Assembly: GCF_002262875.1 (NCBI RefSeq)
Contig: NZ_NKYE01000014.1
Span: forward strand, 124,001-188,000
Length of the DNA stretch: 64,000 bases
Direction: 5' to 3'
From: Amycolatopsis antarctica
GTDB taxonomy: Bacteria; Actinomycetota; Actinomycetes; Mycobacteriales; Pseudonocardiaceae
The notes under the pieces were generated by a model, which saw only the letters and a program-made list of their open reading frames with translations, was not told the origin of the DNA and ran no database searches. This document shows positions 8,328 through 16,217 of this stretch, one piece after another. Position 1 is the first letter of the stretch, and each line of letters starts with the position of its first letter. The position numbers and the translations under genes are program-made.

Positions 8328-9611
8328 ATGTCACGCCACACCCCGTTGTCCGCCGCCGCACAGTCCCTGCGCGCCCACTCCCTGACCCTGTCCTCACTCG
8401 ACACCGACACCGACACCGAGCTGGAGCTTCTCGCCGACATCGTCGGCGACTCCCGCGTCGTCGCCCTCGGCGAAGGCGTGCACTTCGGTGCGGAGTTCGG
8501 TGCCGCCCGCCGGCGCCTCCTGCGCTACCTGGCCACTCGCTGCGGCTTCTCGGTGCTGGCCTTCGAGTTCGGCTTCGCCGAGGCGGCCCCGCTGGACGCC
8601 TGGTTGCACGGTCAGGGAGCCGATGCCGACCTGAGCCGGATGATCGGTACGACGAACTCGGGCCTGAACAGCACCATGGCTCGCTGGCTTCGCCTGCACA
8701 ACACGACCAGCGCCCACCCCGTGCGCCTTGTCGGCCTCGACACGCCGGTCGCCGGTGGCACCCTGCGTCCCGTCCTCGAACCGCTGATCGGTTACCTGTC
8801 CGAGGTCGATCCCGAGAACGCGGAGCTCGCTCGTTCCCTGCTGACGGTGGACGCGCGCATCGAGGGCGACTCGATCGCCGCCGCCGCGGCGCGGTGGGCA
8901 GACCTTCCGGTCGCCGAGCAGACGGCGCTGACCTCGACCCTGTCGCGGTTGTCGGTACGGATGCGGGCGCTCGAACCGCTGTACCTGCGACGCGGTGACC
9001 GGGCGGGGTACGAACTCGCTCGCCACCACCTGGCGGTGGCGACGCACGCCGACTACATGTTCGCCACCATCCACGGCCTGCTGTTCGGTGGGCAGGTCCT
9101 GCCCATGGACTCCTCGGTCCGGGACCGGCTGATGGCCGACTCGCTGCTCTGGCACCTCGAACGGCTCGACCCGGACACCCGGATCGTGCTGATGGCCCAC
9201 AACAACCACATCCAGAAGACCCCGGTGGAATTCGAAGGGCCGTTGGCGTACTCGCTGGGTTGCTACCTGGCCGAGGCGCTCGGTTCGGACTACACGGCCG
9301 TGGCCTTCACCCACACCGCCGAGTCGGTGCCGGAGATGGTTCCCGACGCCGCGCAGCCGATCGGGTTCACGATCGTCGACACGGCCGTGGGGCCACCGCC
9401 GCCGGGCAGTGTCGAGGGAGAGCTCAGTGCCGCGGGACTGGCCGGGCACAACTCCTTGTGCGATCTGCGCCCCTTGCGCGGTGACCCCGCGATCAACCTG
9501 TCGAGCATGCGGGCGCAGAGCGACCAGATGCCCACCAGGGTGGTCGACGCCTTCGACGCGGTACTCACCGTTCCGACCGTCACCACGGAGGTCGAGCTGA
9601 CGCTCGGCTGA
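8328..9611 (+). CDS. Erythromycin esterase family protein
   Basis: 427 residues, cytoplasmic (no signal peptide). Conserved family motifs are VVALGEGVHFGAEFG (Glu, His), LAFEFGFAEA and VLMAHNNHIQK. It is clearly divergent from the exported-looking paralogue at the left edge. The ATG at 8328 gives the usual family N-terminus; a frame open back to 8247 lacks matching sequence. The ribosome site is weak. Ere enzymes hydrolyse the macrolactone ring, but succinoglycan-biosynthesis-type and orphan homologues also fall here, so macrolide inactivation is only one possibility. The gene is convergent with the SRPBCC gene. Confidence 0.86.
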   Translation: MSRHTPLSAAAQSLRAHSLTLSSLDTDTDTELELLADIVGDSRVVALGEGVHFGAEFGAARRRLLRYLATRCGFSVLAFEFGFAEAAPLDAWLHGQGADADLSRMIGTTNSGLNSTMARWLRLHNTTSAHPVRLVGLDTPVAGGTLRPVLEPLIGYLSEVDPENAELARSLLTVDARIEGDSIAAAAARWADLPVAEQTALTSTLSRLSVRMRALEPLYLRRGDRAGYELARHHLAVATHADYMFATIHGLLFGGQVLPMDSSVRDRLMADSLLWHLERLDPDTRIVLMAHNNHIQKTPVEFEGPLAYSLGCYLAEALGSDYTAVAFTHTAESVPEMVPDAAQPIGFTIVDTAVGPPPPGSVEGELSAAGLAGHNSLCDLRPLRGDPAINLSSMRAQSDQMPTRVVDAFDAVLTVPTVTTEVELTLG

Positions 9612-9703
9612 TCGCCGTCCGCTCGCGTTCGTGACCGGCCCGCACGGGTCTCAGTCACGGGCGCGAGCCGGACGCCCACCCGGAGACGCCTGGCGGGGCC
9701 GGC

Positions 9704-10165
9704 TCACCGTTCCAGGTAGGCGGCAAGGTTCGCCAGCGAGGACGCGAGTCCCTCGGCGTGGTCCTCCGCCGAGATCCCGGCGGGGACGTCGTGCGCACGG
9801 ATGTCCACTCGGGTGCCGCCCTCGACTCCGGTCACTTCCCAGACCATGAGCATCGTCCCGGCGAACGCGGGGTCCTCGGAGACGAAATCGACGGCCTGCT
9901 CGACCCGCACTCCCGGGACGATGTCCACGAAGCGCGCTTCCACGACGTCCGAACCGGGAGTGGCCTTCCCCGGCGCGGCGGAGGCGTCGGCGTAGGTGAG
10001 GACCATCCGGTACGCCCCGCCCGGCCGCGCGTCGAAGTGGTCGAACCGGCCGCTCATCCCCTCCGGTGGGAGCCACGCCGTCAGCGCAGCCGGATCGACG
10101 AGAGCGGCGAACGCGCGAGCAGGCGGGACCGCGATCACCCGGAAGGCCGTGTCGGTTCTTGCCAC
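9704..10165 (-). CDS. SRPBCC / AHSA1-type protein
   Basis: A 153-residue START/Bet v1-like (SRPBCC) protein of the Activator-of-Hsp90-ATPase-homologue-1 type. It starts TDTAFRVIAVPPARAFAALV, followed by the typical LTAWLPPEGMSGRFDHFDAR, PGGAYRMVLTY and a C-terminal helix with GLASSLANLAAYLER. Members bind small hydrophobic ligands or act as accessory proteins in two-gene ArsR operons, but no ArsR partner is adjacent here. No export signal. Its ligand and role are unknown. It is monocistronic and convergent with the esterase-family gene. Confidence 0.82.
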   Translation of the reverse strand: MARTDTAFRVIAVPPARAFAALVDPAALTAWLPPEGMSGRFDHFDARPGGAYRMVLTYADASAAPGKATPGSDVVEARFVDIVPGVRVEQAVDFVSEDPAFAGTMLMVWEVTGVEGGTRVDIRAHDVPAGISAEDHAEGLASSLANLAAYLER

Positions 10166-10271
10166 CCGGTCATCCTAGGGCGGAGCGCGAGAGGAGCCCC
10201 GCCCGAACGCCCGCCGGGGAGACACCGGGCGGTGTCCCTCCGACGGACGGAGCGGGGTGGGCCCGTATCCG

Positions 10272-10862
10272 TCAGGGCAGGAACGGATCGACCGCGGCGA
10301 GGACTTCCGCCTTGGTCTTGGGGGTTTCCAGAGCCCCCATGTACACACCGCCCTCCGCGGGCAGGCCGAGGAGGTTGCCTACGACGGCGGCGTGCCGGGC
10401 CTCGACACCGAAGATTCCGGCGGCGGCCTGCAGGATCGTCTTGTCCTTGATGAATCCGGCCGCGCCGAGGTAGGCGCCCACACCGACGTTCTCGAAGGTG
10501 TGGCTGGTGGTCAGGTAGCTTTCGCGGTTCTCGAAGGCACCGCCGAAGTCGACCTCGGGCTTGGCTACGGGGGTGCCGCCGAGCTTGGTGATGGTGTCGG
10601 CGAGGAACTTGACGTGGAACGCCTCGTCCTTCTCCACCTGCCGCAGATAGATGAACTCGAACCCGCCGAGGAACACGGCCTTGTTGCCCTGCCGGTAGAA
10701 CTCGGCCTCGAGGTGTTCGAGCAGCAGGGCGTAGTTCAGTACCTCGATGTCGTCGGCGAAGTCGCCCTGCTGGGCCAGTGCCCAGCGATTGTTCAGTGCG
10801 CCCAGGGCCATTGCCGGCTTGACGTCAGTGGCCTGGCCCTTGACGAAGTCTTGCCTGCTCAT
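10272..10862 (-). CDS. Ferritin-like domain protein (no signal peptide)
   Basis: 196 residues of the ferritin-like 'Ferritin_2' type, related to desiccation-associated protein PCC13-62. A four-helix core is visible with EVLNYALLLEHLEAEFYRQG (metal-ligand Glu residues), RQVEKDEAFHVKFLADTI (E..H) and GIFGVEARHAAVVGNLLG (E..H). These E/ExxH residues would bind a di-iron or similar centre. Unlike its upstream neighbour it has no export signal. It lies 28 bp downstream of that paralogue, and the two align along their length (shared GGTPVAKP, EARHAA/ESRHAA), so they are a tandem duplicate forming one operon. Stress protection is inferred from family context only. Confidence 0.85.
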   Translation of the reverse strand: MSRQDFVKGQATDVKPAMALGALNNRWALAQQGDFADDIEVLNYALLLEHLEAEFYRQGNKAVFLGGFEFIYLRQVEKDEAFHVKFLADTITKLGGTPVAKPEVDFGGAFENRESYLTTSHTFENVGVGAYLGAAGFIKDKTILQAAAGIFGVEARHAAVVGNLLGLPAEGGVYMGALETPKTKAEVLAAVDPFLP

Positions 10863-10890
10863 GTGCGTTTCCTCCGTTCGCTTGCGGGTG

Positions 10891-11574
10891 TCAGTTGCCG
10901 GAGTCGATGAACTTGCCCGCTTCCGCGAGTACCTCGTCCATCGGCTTGGGCTGCTCGATCGGCCGCGGGAACGGCTGACGCAGGTTCAGGGTCGCCAGGA
11001 TCGCCGCGTGCCGGGACTCGACCCCGGCGATGGAGGCCGCCGCGGCCAGCACGTCACCGGACTGGATCAGGGGCACCTGACCGTGATACGCGTTCACGCC
11101 CAGCTCCTCGAACCGGGACGCCTGCCGCAGGAACGTCAGCCGGGACACGAAGGTCGCCCTGGGATAGGTGAACTTCGGCTTCGCCACCGGAGTGCCACCC
11201 ATCATCGAGATGGCCTCGGTGACCCCGGCGACGTGTGCCACCTCGTGGTCGCGGATCGGGGTGACGAGTTCCAGTTCCCGTCCGCGCAGGAGCCCGCAGT
11301 CGATACCACGGGTGTAGAAGTCGGCCTCCAGATACTCCAGTGTCAGCGCGTAGTTGAGGATGTCGATGTCGCTCGCGCTCTTCTGGGTCCCGGTGCCGGT
11401 GGCCGGGCGTGGTGCGGCCGCGGCCGCCGAAGCGCCGATCCCGCTGCCCACAGCCAGGCTCGCGCCCACCCCGACCAGACCGGCCCAGCGCAGGAAATTA
11501 CGTCGATCCGTTCCGTCCGCGAACTCGATGACCTGATGGCCGTCGAACAGTTCCTCCGAATCCGATGCGCCCAT
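10891..11574 (-). CDS. Ferritin-like domain protein with twin-arginine signal
   Basis: 227 residues. After an acidic N-terminus comes DRRNFLRWAGLVGVGASLAV, a twin-arginine (Tat) signal, then an Ala-rich cleavage region and a ferritin-like domain with LNYALTLEYLEADFYTRG, RDHEVAHVAGVTEAI and ASIAGVESRHAAILATL. Tat export implies a folded, metal-loaded protein outside the membrane. The ATG at 11574 with GTGAGG upstream is chosen over a Pro/Arg-rich extension to 11766. It is the first gene of a two-gene operon with the cytoplasmic paralogue downstream. The pair may protect both sides of the membrane against oxidative or drying stress; this is inference. Confidence 0.85.
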   Translation of the reverse strand: MGASDSEELFDGHQVIEFADGTDRRNFLRWAGLVGVGASLAVGSGIGASAAAAAPRPATGTGTQKSASDIDILNYALTLEYLEADFYTRGIDCGLLRGRELELVTPIRDHEVAHVAGVTEAISMMGGTPVAKPKFTYPRATFVSRLTFLRQASRFEELGVNAYHGQVPLIQSGDVLAAAASIAGVESRHAAILATLNLRQPFPRPIEQPKPMDEVLAEAGKFIDSGN

Positions 11575-12272
11575 GACGCCTCGCCTCACTTCCGTGCTAG
11601 CCGGATGGATCCTGGACACCTGCCCGCTCACTCGGCGGTTCGAGTCCGTCACGGACAGGAGGAGGGGCGAGCGCACTCCGGCCGGGGGTCGGACAGGCGA
11701 TTCGGCACGTTCCGTGGGTCCGGCGTCCGGACTCACGACCCGCCCCGTTCCTGGGGTTGGTGCCACGCTCCCTGTCCGCGATCCGGCGGCCTCGCAGCGT
11801 TGGATTGGTGCTGAAACGAACTATCACCCTGTGCGACCGGTGCGGGCGCGCCCGCCCTGGTCACACCGTCGCAGGCCCGACGCGATTTCCGGTCGGTCAC
11901 GGGGGTGAGAATTTCCGACGGCGGACTACGCAGTGTGCGTGGCGTTACCAGCCGGTAAGTTCGTTATCGTTGGGTCCGATGCCGCTTTCTGTTCGCCTGT
12001 AAGGGTTTGACGTTCGGAGTATTCGCGAGTAGACAGTGCAACGTCCGGGTGTACGGACCTTCGACAACGGTGACATGTCACCTGTGAAGGACCGGACGAA
12101 GGAGGCCGGATACCCCTGCTTGCCGCTCGTACCGGTGACATGGCGACTCCCGCCGGGACCCGGCCGTCGGCCGGTGATCTGTCGCGACGGTGCCAGTTCG
12201 CACGAAACCGTTGTGGCGCGGGGGAAAGCTGACGTCGCCGGCCCCTGCGACGTGACCGTGAGGACAGGCCAC
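11575..12272. promoter_or_regulatory. Divergent regulatory region before the ferritin-like operon and the SsgA-like gene
   Basis: 698 bp without a supported gene. A candidate vegetative promoter facing the SsgA-like gene reads TTGACG (12007-12012), a 17-bp spacer, and TAGACA (12030-12035). A perfect 14-bp palindrome, GGTGACATGTCACC, lies at 12069-12082 in the would-be leader. AAGGAGG at 12099-12105 is not followed by a start codon. The left half must carry the ferritin operon promoter, but I cannot place it. A T-loop-like string at 11637-11647 is not part of a tRNA. Confidence 0.35.
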
Positions 12273-12692
12273 ATGCGACACGATCACGCGACAGTCAGTG
12301 CCACCACGATTCTCGCCCAGATCGCGCCACCCACGCCCGTCGTTCCGGTCAAGGCGGAACTGGGATACGACACCCGCGTCCCGTACGCCGTCACCATCAC
12401 CTGCGCCCCGGCCGGCGAGGACGGTCGCACCGTGTGGGAGCTGTCCCGCGATCTGCTGGTGGAGGGTCTCGATCGCGCTGCCGGCGATGGCGACGTCCGC
12501 GTCCGGCGATCCCCGGAAGAACCCGAATGCCTGCTCATCGAGGTCCGGGGCGGCGCCGCCGTGTTCGACGCGTCCACCCACGAGGTGGCCGAGTTCCTCC
12601 GGCTGACCTTTCACACTGTTCCGCTGGGCGCGGAAGCCGAGTGGATCGACCTGGAAGGCCTGGTCGGCAAATTGCTGCTCGGCCCCGGGTAG
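12273..12692 (+). CDS. SsgA/SsgB-family sporulation and cell division protein
   Basis: 139 residues, the usual SALP length. Diagnostic sequence is VPVKAELGYDTRVPYAVTI, then WELSRDLLVEGLDRAAGDGDVRV and LLIEVRGGAAVFDASTHEVAEFL, ending FHTVPLGAE. SsgA-like proteins are confined to morphologically complex actinomycetes and steer septum placement, FtsZ recruitment (SsgB) and spore-wall synthesis. The extra N-terminal 15 residues and the ATG at 12273 are supported by GTGAGGAC upstream. It is a single gene followed by a STAS protein about 180 bp downstream. Which SALP subclass it belongs to would need a tree; the lack of other sporulation genes nearby leaves that open. Confidence 0.9.
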   Translation: MRHDHATVSATTILAQIAPPTPVVPVKAELGYDTRVPYAVTITCAPAGEDGRTVWELSRDLLVEGLDRAAGDGDVRVRRSPEEPECLLIEVRGGAAVFDASTHEVAEFLRLTFHTVPLGAEAEWIDLEGLVGKLLLGPG

Positions 12693-12874
12693 GTGACGGC
12701 CGGGACCCGTTGTTCACCGATGGTGATCAGGATGGTTCCACTCCGGATGGCACCGGGGTAGTCTCGTGAGGAATTGGGCCTGGACCTCGCCCTGCTTGAT
12801 CTTTCATGGCCGTCGGCCGGATCACCGCGTCCTCGCCGTGGCGTCCGTGGCGGACGATCGGAGCAGGAGTCGAT

Positions 12875-13303
12875 GTGGGCATTCCCGGTCAATCTGTCAC
12901 CACAGTCGAGTTCCGTTCCCGGGTATGCCGGCGGCTGGTGGTGAACATCGCCGGTGCGGGCACCAGCCGCACCGAAGTCTCGATCGTCGGAGACATCGAC
13001 GCGTTCACCACCGAGGTGCTCACCCTGGGAATCGGGGCTCAGCCCGAACGGCAGGTGGAGACGCTGGTGGTCGATCTTTCCCGGGTCTCGTTTTGCTCCA
13101 TCGACGGCGCGGTGCAGTTGACGGAACTGCTGCTGCGTGCCGAGGCCGCGTGCGTACCGTGGGAGCTCCTCGGGCGGCCCCGAGGAGTACGCCGGGCCAT
13201 GGAGCTCGTCGCGGGCCTCGAAACCCCGCCGATGCGCGAGGTGCGGTCGCCGGCCGAACCGATCCCGGTCACCGGTTCGCCGACTCGATCATCCTGCCGG
13301 TGA
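12875..13303 (+). CDS. STAS-domain protein (anti-sigma-factor-antagonist-like), atypical site
   Basis: About 142 residues. The STAS fold is seen as LVVNIAGAGTSRTEVSIVGDIDAFT, TLVVDLSRVSFCSIDGAVQL and an amphipathic C-terminal helix (LLGRPRGVRRAMELV). STAS antagonists bind anti-sigma kinases and are controlled by phosphorylation of a Ser/Thr after the conserved Asp (usual ...FLDSSGL...). Here that stretch is FCSIDGAV, so the normal Asp-Ser is altered and ordinary control is doubtful. The GTG at 12875 with GCAGGAG is chosen; a longer frame from 12806 lacks a site. It precedes two GAF-ANTAR genes and probably belongs with them as a signalling cluster. Confidence 0.75.
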   Translation: MGIPGQSVTTVEFRSRVCRRLVVNIAGAGTSRTEVSIVGDIDAFTTEVLTLGIGAQPERQVETLVVDLSRVSFCSIDGAVQLTELLLRAEAACVPWELLGRPRGVRRAMELVAGLETPPMREVRSPAEPIPVTGSPTRSSCR

Positions 13304-13476
13304 ACCGCGGATCACGCGCGAAGGCGGCCGCCGCGTCGTCACCGGAGGCGCGCCCCCGGCGGGGAGCCGCCCGGTCGGCGAGATCCACTCGTCGCCCGCG
13401 GGAGCCCGCCCGGGGCACGAGCCCGTCGCACGGACACGGCGAGCGCCATGGCACCTGGAGCATGCGGAGGCACACG

Positions 13477-14181
13477 GTGGTAGCCGAGCGGCGCGCGAAA
13501 CTACAGGACCTGTGCGGTGCCGTGTCCGGGGACCCGGACGCCGTTCTGCGGAGGGTGTGCGAGGTCTGCGTGACCGAGTGCTCGGTCTCCGGAGCGTCGA
13601 TCACGGTGCAGGGCACGGGCACCGGAGCGGACACCGCGATGGCCCTGGCGTGGGCCACCGATTCGATCAGTGAGCAACTCGACGACGTGCAACGAACAGT
13701 CGGGGAGGGGCCGGGAACGACGGCGCACACGGACCGGGGGCCTGTGCTGGTCCCGGACCTGACCACCGAAGGCGCCCGCTGGCCCGGCTTCACGATGGAA
13801 GCCCAGAAAGCGGGTGCCGCCGCCGTTTTCGCTTTCCCCCTGCAGGTCGGTGCCGTGCGGGTGGGTGTGCTCGACACGTACCGGACCACCGCGGGGCCGC
13901 TGTCGGGGGCGGAGTTCGGCGATGCGCTCATCCTCGCCGACATCGCGACCTACGAGGTGCTGAACGTGCTTGCCGGACAGGACGCGATCGACATGGGTTG
14001 GCTGCCCGACATCCACGCCGAAGTTCATCAGGCGACCGGCATCGTCACCGCCCAACTCGGTCTGACCATGAGCGAGGCGCTGGTACGCATCCGAGCGCAC
14101 GCCTTCTCGCATCAGCTCGCCCTTGACGATGTCGCACACCAGATCGTCCACCGTCATCTCTACCTGGAGACAGGAGCCTGA
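13477..14181 (+). CDS. GAF and ANTAR domain protein
   Basis: 234 residues. The N-terminal GAF domain (about residues 15-160) has VRRVCEVCVTECSVSGASI, VGEGPGTTAHTDRGPVLVPD and FPLQVGAVRVGVLDTY. The C-terminal ANTAR domain (about 170-228) has HQATGIVTAQLGLTMSEALVR and a final HRHLYLE helix. ANTAR domains bind paired-hairpin RNAs and act as antiterminators; GAF domains sense ligands. The start is GTG 13477 with GGAGG six bases upstream; ATG 13462 is an alternative with poor spacing. The next gene is the same architecture 6 bp away, so the two are co-transcribed. The target RNA is unknown. Confidence 0.85.
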   Translation: MVAERRAKLQDLCGAVSGDPDAVLRRVCEVCVTECSVSGASITVQGTGTGADTAMALAWATDSISEQLDDVQRTVGEGPGTTAHTDRGPVLVPDLTTEGARWPGFTMEAQKAGAAAVFAFPLQVGAVRVGVLDTYRTTAGPLSGAEFGDALILADIATYEVLNVLAGQDAIDMGWLPDIHAEVHQATGIVTAQLGLTMSEALVRIRAHAFSHQLALDDVAHQIVHRHLYLETGA

Positions 14182-14187
14182 TCTGCC

Positions 14188-14985
14188 ATGTCCGACACCA
14201 TCCCGGGCGAGACTCCGCCACAACTTGAAACCGAAAGGGGACGAGAAGATCGTCTGGCCCGGACTTTCGTGGCGCTTGCGGACACCCTGGTCGACGATTT
14301 CGACGCACTGGACTTCCTGCGCATGTTGTGCGAACGGTGTGTCGAACTGCTGGACGTGGCCGCTGCCGGCGTCGTCCTCAGCGACCAGCGCGGTGGCCTG
14401 CGCATGGCGGCGGCCTCCTCGGAACGCGCCGAACTGCTGGAACTGTTCGCTGTGCAGACGGAGGACGGCCCGTGCATCGACTGCATCCGTACCGGCGCAC
14501 CGGTGGCCAGCACCGACCTCTCCGGCGACACCGCACGCTGGCCACGTTTCACCGCGGCCGCACACGAATGCGGATTCCACGCGGCGCAGGCGGTTCCCAT
14601 GCGACTGCGCGGCGCGGTCATCGGTGCGCTCACCCTGCTCAATCATGACCACACCGGCGTCGACGCGGCCAGTACCACGATCGGGCAGGCTCTCGCCGAC
14701 GTCGCCACCATCGGAATGCTGCAGCAGCGGACGGTCCACGAGGCGGAAACGCTGTCCGAACAACTGCAGACGGCGCTCAACAGCCGGGTCATCGTCGAGC
14801 AGGCCAAGGGAATCCTGTCCGCGCACAGCGACATCCTCGACATGGAAGCCGCGTTCATCACGCTGCGCTCCTACGCCCGGAACCACAATCAGAAATTGTC
14901 GATCACCGCCCGCATGGTCGCCGAGGGGACGCTCGAGGTCGACGCCATGCTCGGCAAGCCCGCGACGACGCGAGACACCCGGTGA
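14188..14985 (+). CDS. GAF and ANTAR domain protein
   Basis: 265 residues, same architecture as the preceding gene but only distantly similar. GAF domain about residues 20-190: DFLRMLCERCVELLDVAAAGV, TEDGPCIDCIRTGAPVAST and AVPMRLRGAVIGALTLLN. ANTAR domain about 200-255: LNSRVIVEQAKGILSAHSDI, where VIEQAKG-like sequence is the ANTAR hallmark, then a third helix ARNHNQKLSITARMVAEG. It is a probable RNA-binding antiterminator regulated by a small molecule. The Cys pair in GPCIDC is typical of this GAF subgroup. Translation is probably coupled to the previous gene given the 6-bp gap. Confidence 0.88.
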   Translation: MSDTIPGETPPQLETERGREDRLARTFVALADTLVDDFDALDFLRMLCERCVELLDVAAAGVVLSDQRGGLRMAAASSERAELLELFAVQTEDGPCIDCIRTGAPVASTDLSGDTARWPRFTAAAHECGFHAAQAVPMRLRGAVIGALTLLNHDHTGVDAASTTIGQALADVATIGMLQQRTVHEAETLSEQLQTALNSRVIVEQAKGILSAHSDILDMEAAFITLRSYARNHNQKLSITARMVAEGTLEVDAMLGKPATTRDTR

Positions 14986-15485
14986 GCTGGGGCCGACCGG
15001 TCGAAGGCGGTGTTTTGTCGCGGTCCGGCCGCAGGTGATCGCCCGATTTCCGACTCCGTGGTCACGTCCATGCGGGTCGTTCGTTCACGGCCCGGGGCGA
15101 CCGCGCTCCGGTTGCGGAGGTTCCGGCCTTCGGAGATGATCGTCACGGACGATGCCCGGGTGGCGAACGGCGATCCGCTCGTCCGTTACCGCCCCGGACC
15201 CCGGCGGTTCGCGTTCGCCACGTTGGGCACCCAGCGGGAGGTCTTTGTGGATTTCAGCCGCGTGACAATGGTTTCCGGGACGGTGATACGTCCGGCGCAC
15301 GACGTGCCCGGCACACCGGCATCGTCGAGCCGAGTGGGTTCCCACACGCCGCGCTCCCGCCGATACCGGCACGTTCGCCACGACCGCGGACCCTCCGTCG
15401 GCATTCACGGCGACCCGCGAGCGCTGCTCAGGTCCGATGTGGACGGTGCGCCTCGCGTGACGACGGTGATCGCCACCGGCGTGCG
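14986..15485. other. Intergenic region, no supported gene
   Basis: 500 bp. A 170-codon plus-strand frame (15010-15522) runs through it and into the methyltransferase, but it is Arg/Pro/Ser-rich, matches no family I know and lacks a ribosome site, so I treat it as chance. No repeat or hairpin stands out. A promoter for the downstream operon must lie here; I cannot place it. Confidence 0.4.
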
Positions 15486-16217
15486 ATGTCCGCGACCGCG
15501 CGACACCCGGCGTACCTGGTGAGGCCCGGCCTCATCCGGCCGGTCGCACCGGCGGGCCACGGTGCGTTCGACGCCGCGCTGGCGGGCAGGTCATCCCGGC
15601 TCTGCCTGGACGACGGCCGATGTGTGACGCTCCCCGCCCGGCGATGGCACGCCGCGGCGAGCAAGGCCGATCAGTGGTTGCTCCGCCAGTGCCACGGCCC
15701 GACCCTCGATCTCGGCTGCGGGCCGGGACGAATGGTGGAAGCGTTGCTGACCGCCGGGGTCTCCGCGCTCGGTGTCGACTGCTCGCCGGTCGCGGTCAGC
15801 CAGTGCCGTGCCCGTGGCGTACCGGTCGTGCACGGCGACGTGTTCGGCCCGCTGCCGCGGTCGGGGGAGTGGCAGCACGTGCTGCTGGCGGACGGCAACA
15901 TCGGTATCGGCGGTGATCCCCTCGCACTGCTGCGCCGGGCGGCCTCCCTGCTGAACCGCGACGGCAGTGTCCTGGTCGAGACCGGAACCTCGGCCTCGGG
16001 CTGGTGGAGCGGGCAGGCATGCCTGCACGATGACTCCGGTGGGGTCGTCGGCTCCTGGTTCCCGTGGGCCTTTCTGGATCTGTCCCGGCTGGCCGACCTC
16101 GCGCGGGGAGCCGAACTGTCCATGGTGGACGTACATCGTGGTTCGAGTCGTTGTTTCGCGCGGCTTTCCCGCCGCACGGCCTCCGAAGCGGACGGACTGG
16201 GCAGCCGGGGGTCCTGA
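15486..16217 (+). CDS. Class I SAM-dependent methyltransferase
   Basis: 243 residues with a Rossmann methyltransferase core. Motif I is PTLDLGCGPGRMVEAL, the acidic end of strand 2 is ALGVDCSPVAV, followed by VPVVHGDVFGPLP and the strand-4 region VLLADGNIGIGGDP. The N-terminal 60 residues (ALAGRSSRLCLDDGRCVTLP) are a lead-in seen in actinobacterial homologues that sit next to molybdopterin oxidoreductases. Its TGA overlaps the ATG of the next gene by one base (TGATG), so translation is coupled. The substrate is unknown; conserved neighbourhood suggests a shared small-molecule or envelope-linked pathway. The ATG start has no clear ribosome site. Confidence 0.85.
   Translation: MSATARHPAYLVRPGLIRPVAPAGHGAFDAALAGRSSRLCLDDGRCVTLPARRWHAAASKADQWLLRQCHGPTLDLGCGPGRMVEALLTAGVSALGVDCSPVAVSQCRARGVPVVHGDVFGPLPRSGEWQHVLLADGNIGIGGDPLALLRRAASLLNRDGSVLVETGTSASGWWSGQACLHDDSGGVVGSWFPWAFLDLSRLADLARGAELSMVDVHRGSSRCFARLSRRTASEADGLGSRGS

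Noticed and set aside
11637..11647. GGTTCGAGTCC, a T-loop-like string suggesting a tRNA
   Set aside because: The T-stem pairs only 4 of 5, no 7-bp acceptor stem can be formed with upstream sequence and no anticodon arm is present.
15010..15522. 170-codon plus-strand frame before the methyltransferase
   Set aside because: Arg/Pro/Ser-rich composition, no family match, no ribosome site and it runs into the methyltransferase gene.
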